A stretch of 6,989 nucleotides of DNA from assembly GCA_947628975.1 (NCBI GenBank), contig CANRBW010000079.1, positions 1-6,989 of the forward strand, given 5' to 3'. This document shows, piece by piece, positions 5,344-6,989 of the stretch. The first letter of the stretch is position 1; each line of letters opens with the position of its first letter. Under the pieces are notes generated by a model. The model searched no databases. It was not told where the DNA came from and saw only the letters and a list, made by a program, of their open reading frames with translations. The stretch comes from an uncultured Oscillospiraceae bacterium. Lineage in GTDB: Bacteria > Bacillota > Clostridia > Oscillospirales > Oscillospiraceae. The position numbers and the translations under genes are program-made.

Positions 5344-6603
5344 TCAGTCCAGGACCAGGGTGGCGAAGTAGTCCTCCGGGGTCTCCGCCCGGCGGATGAG
5401 CTGGACGCTGCCGTCCCGGCGCAGCAGCAGTTCCGCCGAGCGCAGACGGCCGTTGTACTGGTAGCCCATGGAGAAGCCGTGGGCGCCGGTGTCGTGGATG
5501 ACCAGCAGGTCCCCCAGGTCGATCTGGGGGAGCATCCGGTCGATGGCGAACTTGTCGTTGTTCTCGCACAGGCCGCCCACCACGTCGTAGACGTGGTCGC
5601 AGGGCGCGTCCTCCTTGCCCATCACGGTGATGTGGTGGTAGGCCCCGTACATGGCCGGGCGCATCAGGTTGGCCGCGCAGGCGTCCACCCCCACATACTC
5701 CTTATAGGTGTGCTTGAAGTGGGTGGCGCGGGTGACCAGGCAGCCGTAGGGGCCCAGCATATAGCGGCCAAGCTCGGTGAAGATGGCCACGTCCTCCATC
5801 CCCGCGGGGACCAGGACCTCCTCAAAGGCCCGGCGGACCCCCTGGCCGATGACGGCGATGTCGTTGGCGGTCTGGTCGGGCTTGTAGGGGATGCCCACGC
5901 CGCCGGAGAGGTTGATGAAGGCGATGTGGAGCCCCGTCTCCCGGCGCAGCTCCACGGCGGTCTGGAACAGGATGCGGGCCAGGGCGGGATAGTAGTCGTT
6001 GGACAGGGTGTTGGAGGCCAGGAAGGCGTGGATGCCCAGGTGTTTGGCCCCCAGCTCCCCCAGCTGGCGGAAGGCCGCGGTGAGCTGGGGACGGGTCATG
6101 CCGTACTTGGCCTGGCCGGGGTTGTCCATGACCTGGAACCCCTCGTTGCTGGCCCCCAGGGTGAAGGTGCCGCCGGGGTTGTAGCGGCAGCAGACGGTCT
6201 CCGGGATGGTCCCGACCGTCTGGCGCAGGAAGTCCACGTCGGTGAGGTCGTCCAGGTTGATGATGGCCCCCAGCTGGTGGGCCAGCCGGAACTCCCCGGC
6301 GGGGACGTTGTTGGCCGAGAACATGATGTCGTGCCCGCTCACGCCGCACATCCGGGCCATCATCAGCTCGGTGAGGGAGGAGCAGTCCAGCCCGCACCCC
6401 TCGTTCAGGAGGACCTTCAGGATGCCGGGGTTGGGGGTGGCCTTGACGGCGAAATACTCCTTGAAGCCGGGGTTCCAGGCGAAGGCCGCCTTCAGCCGCC
6501 GGGCGTTTTCCCGGATCCCCGCCTCGTCGTAGAGGTGGAAGGGGGTGGGGTAGTCCCGGACGATCTTTTCCAGCTGGGGCAGGGTCACAAAGGGTCTTTT
6601 CAT
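5344..6603 (-). CDS. lysA: Diaminopimelate decarboxylase, PLP-dependent
   Basis: Final step of lysine synthesis: decarboxylation of meso-diaminopimelate to L-lysine with pyridoxal phosphate, in the cytoplasm. The 419 residues match the usual length of the fold type III (alanine racemase-like) decarboxylases. Seen directly: PLP lysine K54 in YFAVKATPNPG, LDCSSLTEL at 72-80, the glycine loop SGGVGIPY at 233-240, TELGRYMLGPYG at 276-287 (usually EPGR), the cross-subunit Cys and acidic residue in GGLCENND (343-350, C346), and DTGAHGFSMGYQYNGR at 371-386. At 191-198 IHAFLASN stands where typical enzymes have HCHIGSQ, so the PLP-stacking His appears to be Phe. This suggests a distinct clostridial branch; a related decarboxylase substrate is possible but less likely. 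The ATG at 6603 is chosen because AAAGGCGG lies seven bases before it and the protein begins in conserved sequence. A GTG at 6642, overlapping the upstream stop as GTGA, would add 13 unconserved-looking residues. It lies in an operon between the M18 aminopeptidase and the 117-residue gene. Confidence 0.92.
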   Translation of the reverse strand: MKRPFVTLPQLEKIVRDYPTPFHLYDEAGIRENARRLKAAFAWNPGFKEYFAVKATPNPGILKVLLNEGCGLDCSSLTELMMARMCGVSGHDIMFSANNVPAGEFRLAHQLGAIINLDDLTDVDFLRQTVGTIPETVCCRYNPGGTFTLGASNEGFQVMDNPGQAKYGMTRPQLTAAFRQLGELGAKHLGIHAFLASNTLSNDYYPALARILFQTAVELRRETGLHIAFINLSGGVGIPYKPDQTANDIAVIGQGVRRAFEEVLVPAGMEDVAIFTELGRYMLGPYGCLVTRATHFKHTYKEYVGVDACAANLMRPAMYGAYHHITVMGKEDAPCDHVYDVVGGLCENNDKFAIDRMLPQIDLGDLLVIHDTGAHGFSMGYQYNGRLRSAELLLRRDGSVQLIRRAETPEDYFATLVLD

Positions 6604-6610
6604 GGGGGAG

Positions 6611-6618
6611 CCGCCTTT
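6611..6618 (-). promoter_or_regulatory. Ribosome binding site supporting the lysA ATG
   Basis: AAAGGCGG on the - strand with seven bases to the ATG at 6603. It is imperfect, but better placed than anything before the GTG at 6642, and it sits in the 35-base gap after the aminopeptidase stop. Confidence 0.55.
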
Positions 6619-6638
6619 CTTTCTGTCTGTGGTATGGG

Positions 6639-6989
6639 TCACTGGTCGTCGGCCAGATAGATCGCCCGGACGGCCTTGTAGGTCATATAGCAGTCCAGCT
6701 TGCCCACCGTCTCAAAGGGGGCGTGCATACTCAGCACCGGCACCCCGGCGTCCAGCACGTCGATGTTCCGCTGGGCCATATACACCGCCACGGTGCCGCC
6801 GCCCCCCTGGTCGGCCTTGCCCAGCTCCGCCATCTGCCAGACCACGCCCCCCGCGTCCAGCACCCGGCGGGTCCGGGCCACCAGCTCGGCGGAGGCGTCG
6901 CTGGCGCCGGACTTGCCCCGGGCCCCGGTGTACTTGCAAAGGCCCACGCCGTAGTTCACCCTGGCGGCGTTCCGCTTGTCGTAGACCTC
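6639..6989 (-). CDS. M18-family zinc aminopeptidase, C-terminal part (5' end outside window)
   Basis: Only the last 116 residues are visible; the frame is open to the window edge, and family members are usually 430-480 residues. M18 enzymes are cytosolic, oligomeric, two-metal aminopeptidases that release N-terminal residues from peptides, often acidic ones. Seen in window-residue numbering: YTGARGKSGASDASAE at 20-35, a common C-terminal landmark of bacterial M18 proteins, WQMAELGKADQGGGGTVA at 51-68, and VPVLSMHAPFE at 83-93. H89 is the expected last zinc ligand. The stretch then runs through a helix with TYKA (103-106) and ends at LADDQ, followed by TGA. The GTG at 6959 is internal. The stop is 35 bases from the lysA ATG on the same strand, which suggests one operon, though a functional link beyond amino-acid supply is only inferred. 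The exact substrate preference cannot be told from this part. Confidence 0.9.
   Translation of the reverse strand, partial: EVYDKRNAARVNYGVGLCKYTGARGKSGASDASAELVARTRRVLDAGGVVWQMAELGKADQGGGGTVAVYMAQRNIDVLDAGVPVLSMHAPFETVGKLDCYMTYKAVRAIYLADDQ

Noticed and set aside
5296..6660. A 454-codon open frame on the + strand opposite lysA
   Set aside because: Low-complexity Val/Gly/His/Asp-rich product without motifs; it is the mirror of the lysA codons.

Overview
The window looks like a chromosomal segment of a high-GC, spore-forming member of the Clostridia, most likely in the Oscillospirales (a relative of gut genera such as Flavonifractor or Pseudoflavonifractor). The reasons are a SpoIVA gene, which is found only in endospore formers, a type III glutamine synthetase, an ammonium channel fused to a PII domain, strong AGGAGG ribosome binding sites, and GC-rich codon third positions throughout. 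The placement is inferred from gene content and style; no search was run.

Layout. On the + strand, 1-1341 is the C-terminal two thirds of a type III glutamine synthetase (glnN). It is followed by a strong hairpin at 1371-1415 and then, at 1467-3233, an ammonium channel carrying its own PII (GlnB/GlnK-type) regulator as a C-terminal domain. A perfect 19-bp inverted repeat at 3254-3294 closes this nitrogen block and also faces the convergent spoIVA gene, so it probably stops transcription from both sides. On the - strand, reading from the right edge leftwards, there are the C-terminal end of an M18-family metallo-aminopeptidase (6639-6989), lysA for diaminopimelate decarboxylase (5344-6603), and a small unrecognised gene (4981-5334) whose ribosome binding site overlaps the lysA stop codon. 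An intrinsic terminator follows at 4921-4967. spoIVA (3371-4849) comes next on the same strand as a separate unit, with a candidate sigma-E promoter at 4888-4915.

How the genes work together. glnN and the Amt-PII fusion form an ammonium uptake and assimilation module: the channel brings in ammonium, its tethered PII domain can gate it in response to nucleotides and 2-oxoglutarate, and GlnN makes glutamine. lysA makes lysine from meso-diaminopimelate, the cell-wall and spore-cortex precursor, and appears to be co-transcribed with the aminopeptidase and the small gene. spoIVA encodes the ATPase that forms the basement layer of the spore coat.

All real genes have recognisable families except the 117-residue protein at 4981-5334. 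I see no mobile element, CRISPR array, tRNA, rRNA or phage gene, and no clear candidate for an undescribed multi-gene system. The most interesting details are inside known families: the fused PII domain has lost the tyrosine that is uridylylated in enterobacterial PII, the Amt part has Ala in place of the recruitment-site serine, and LysA carries an atypical sequence where the PLP-stacking histidine normally lies.
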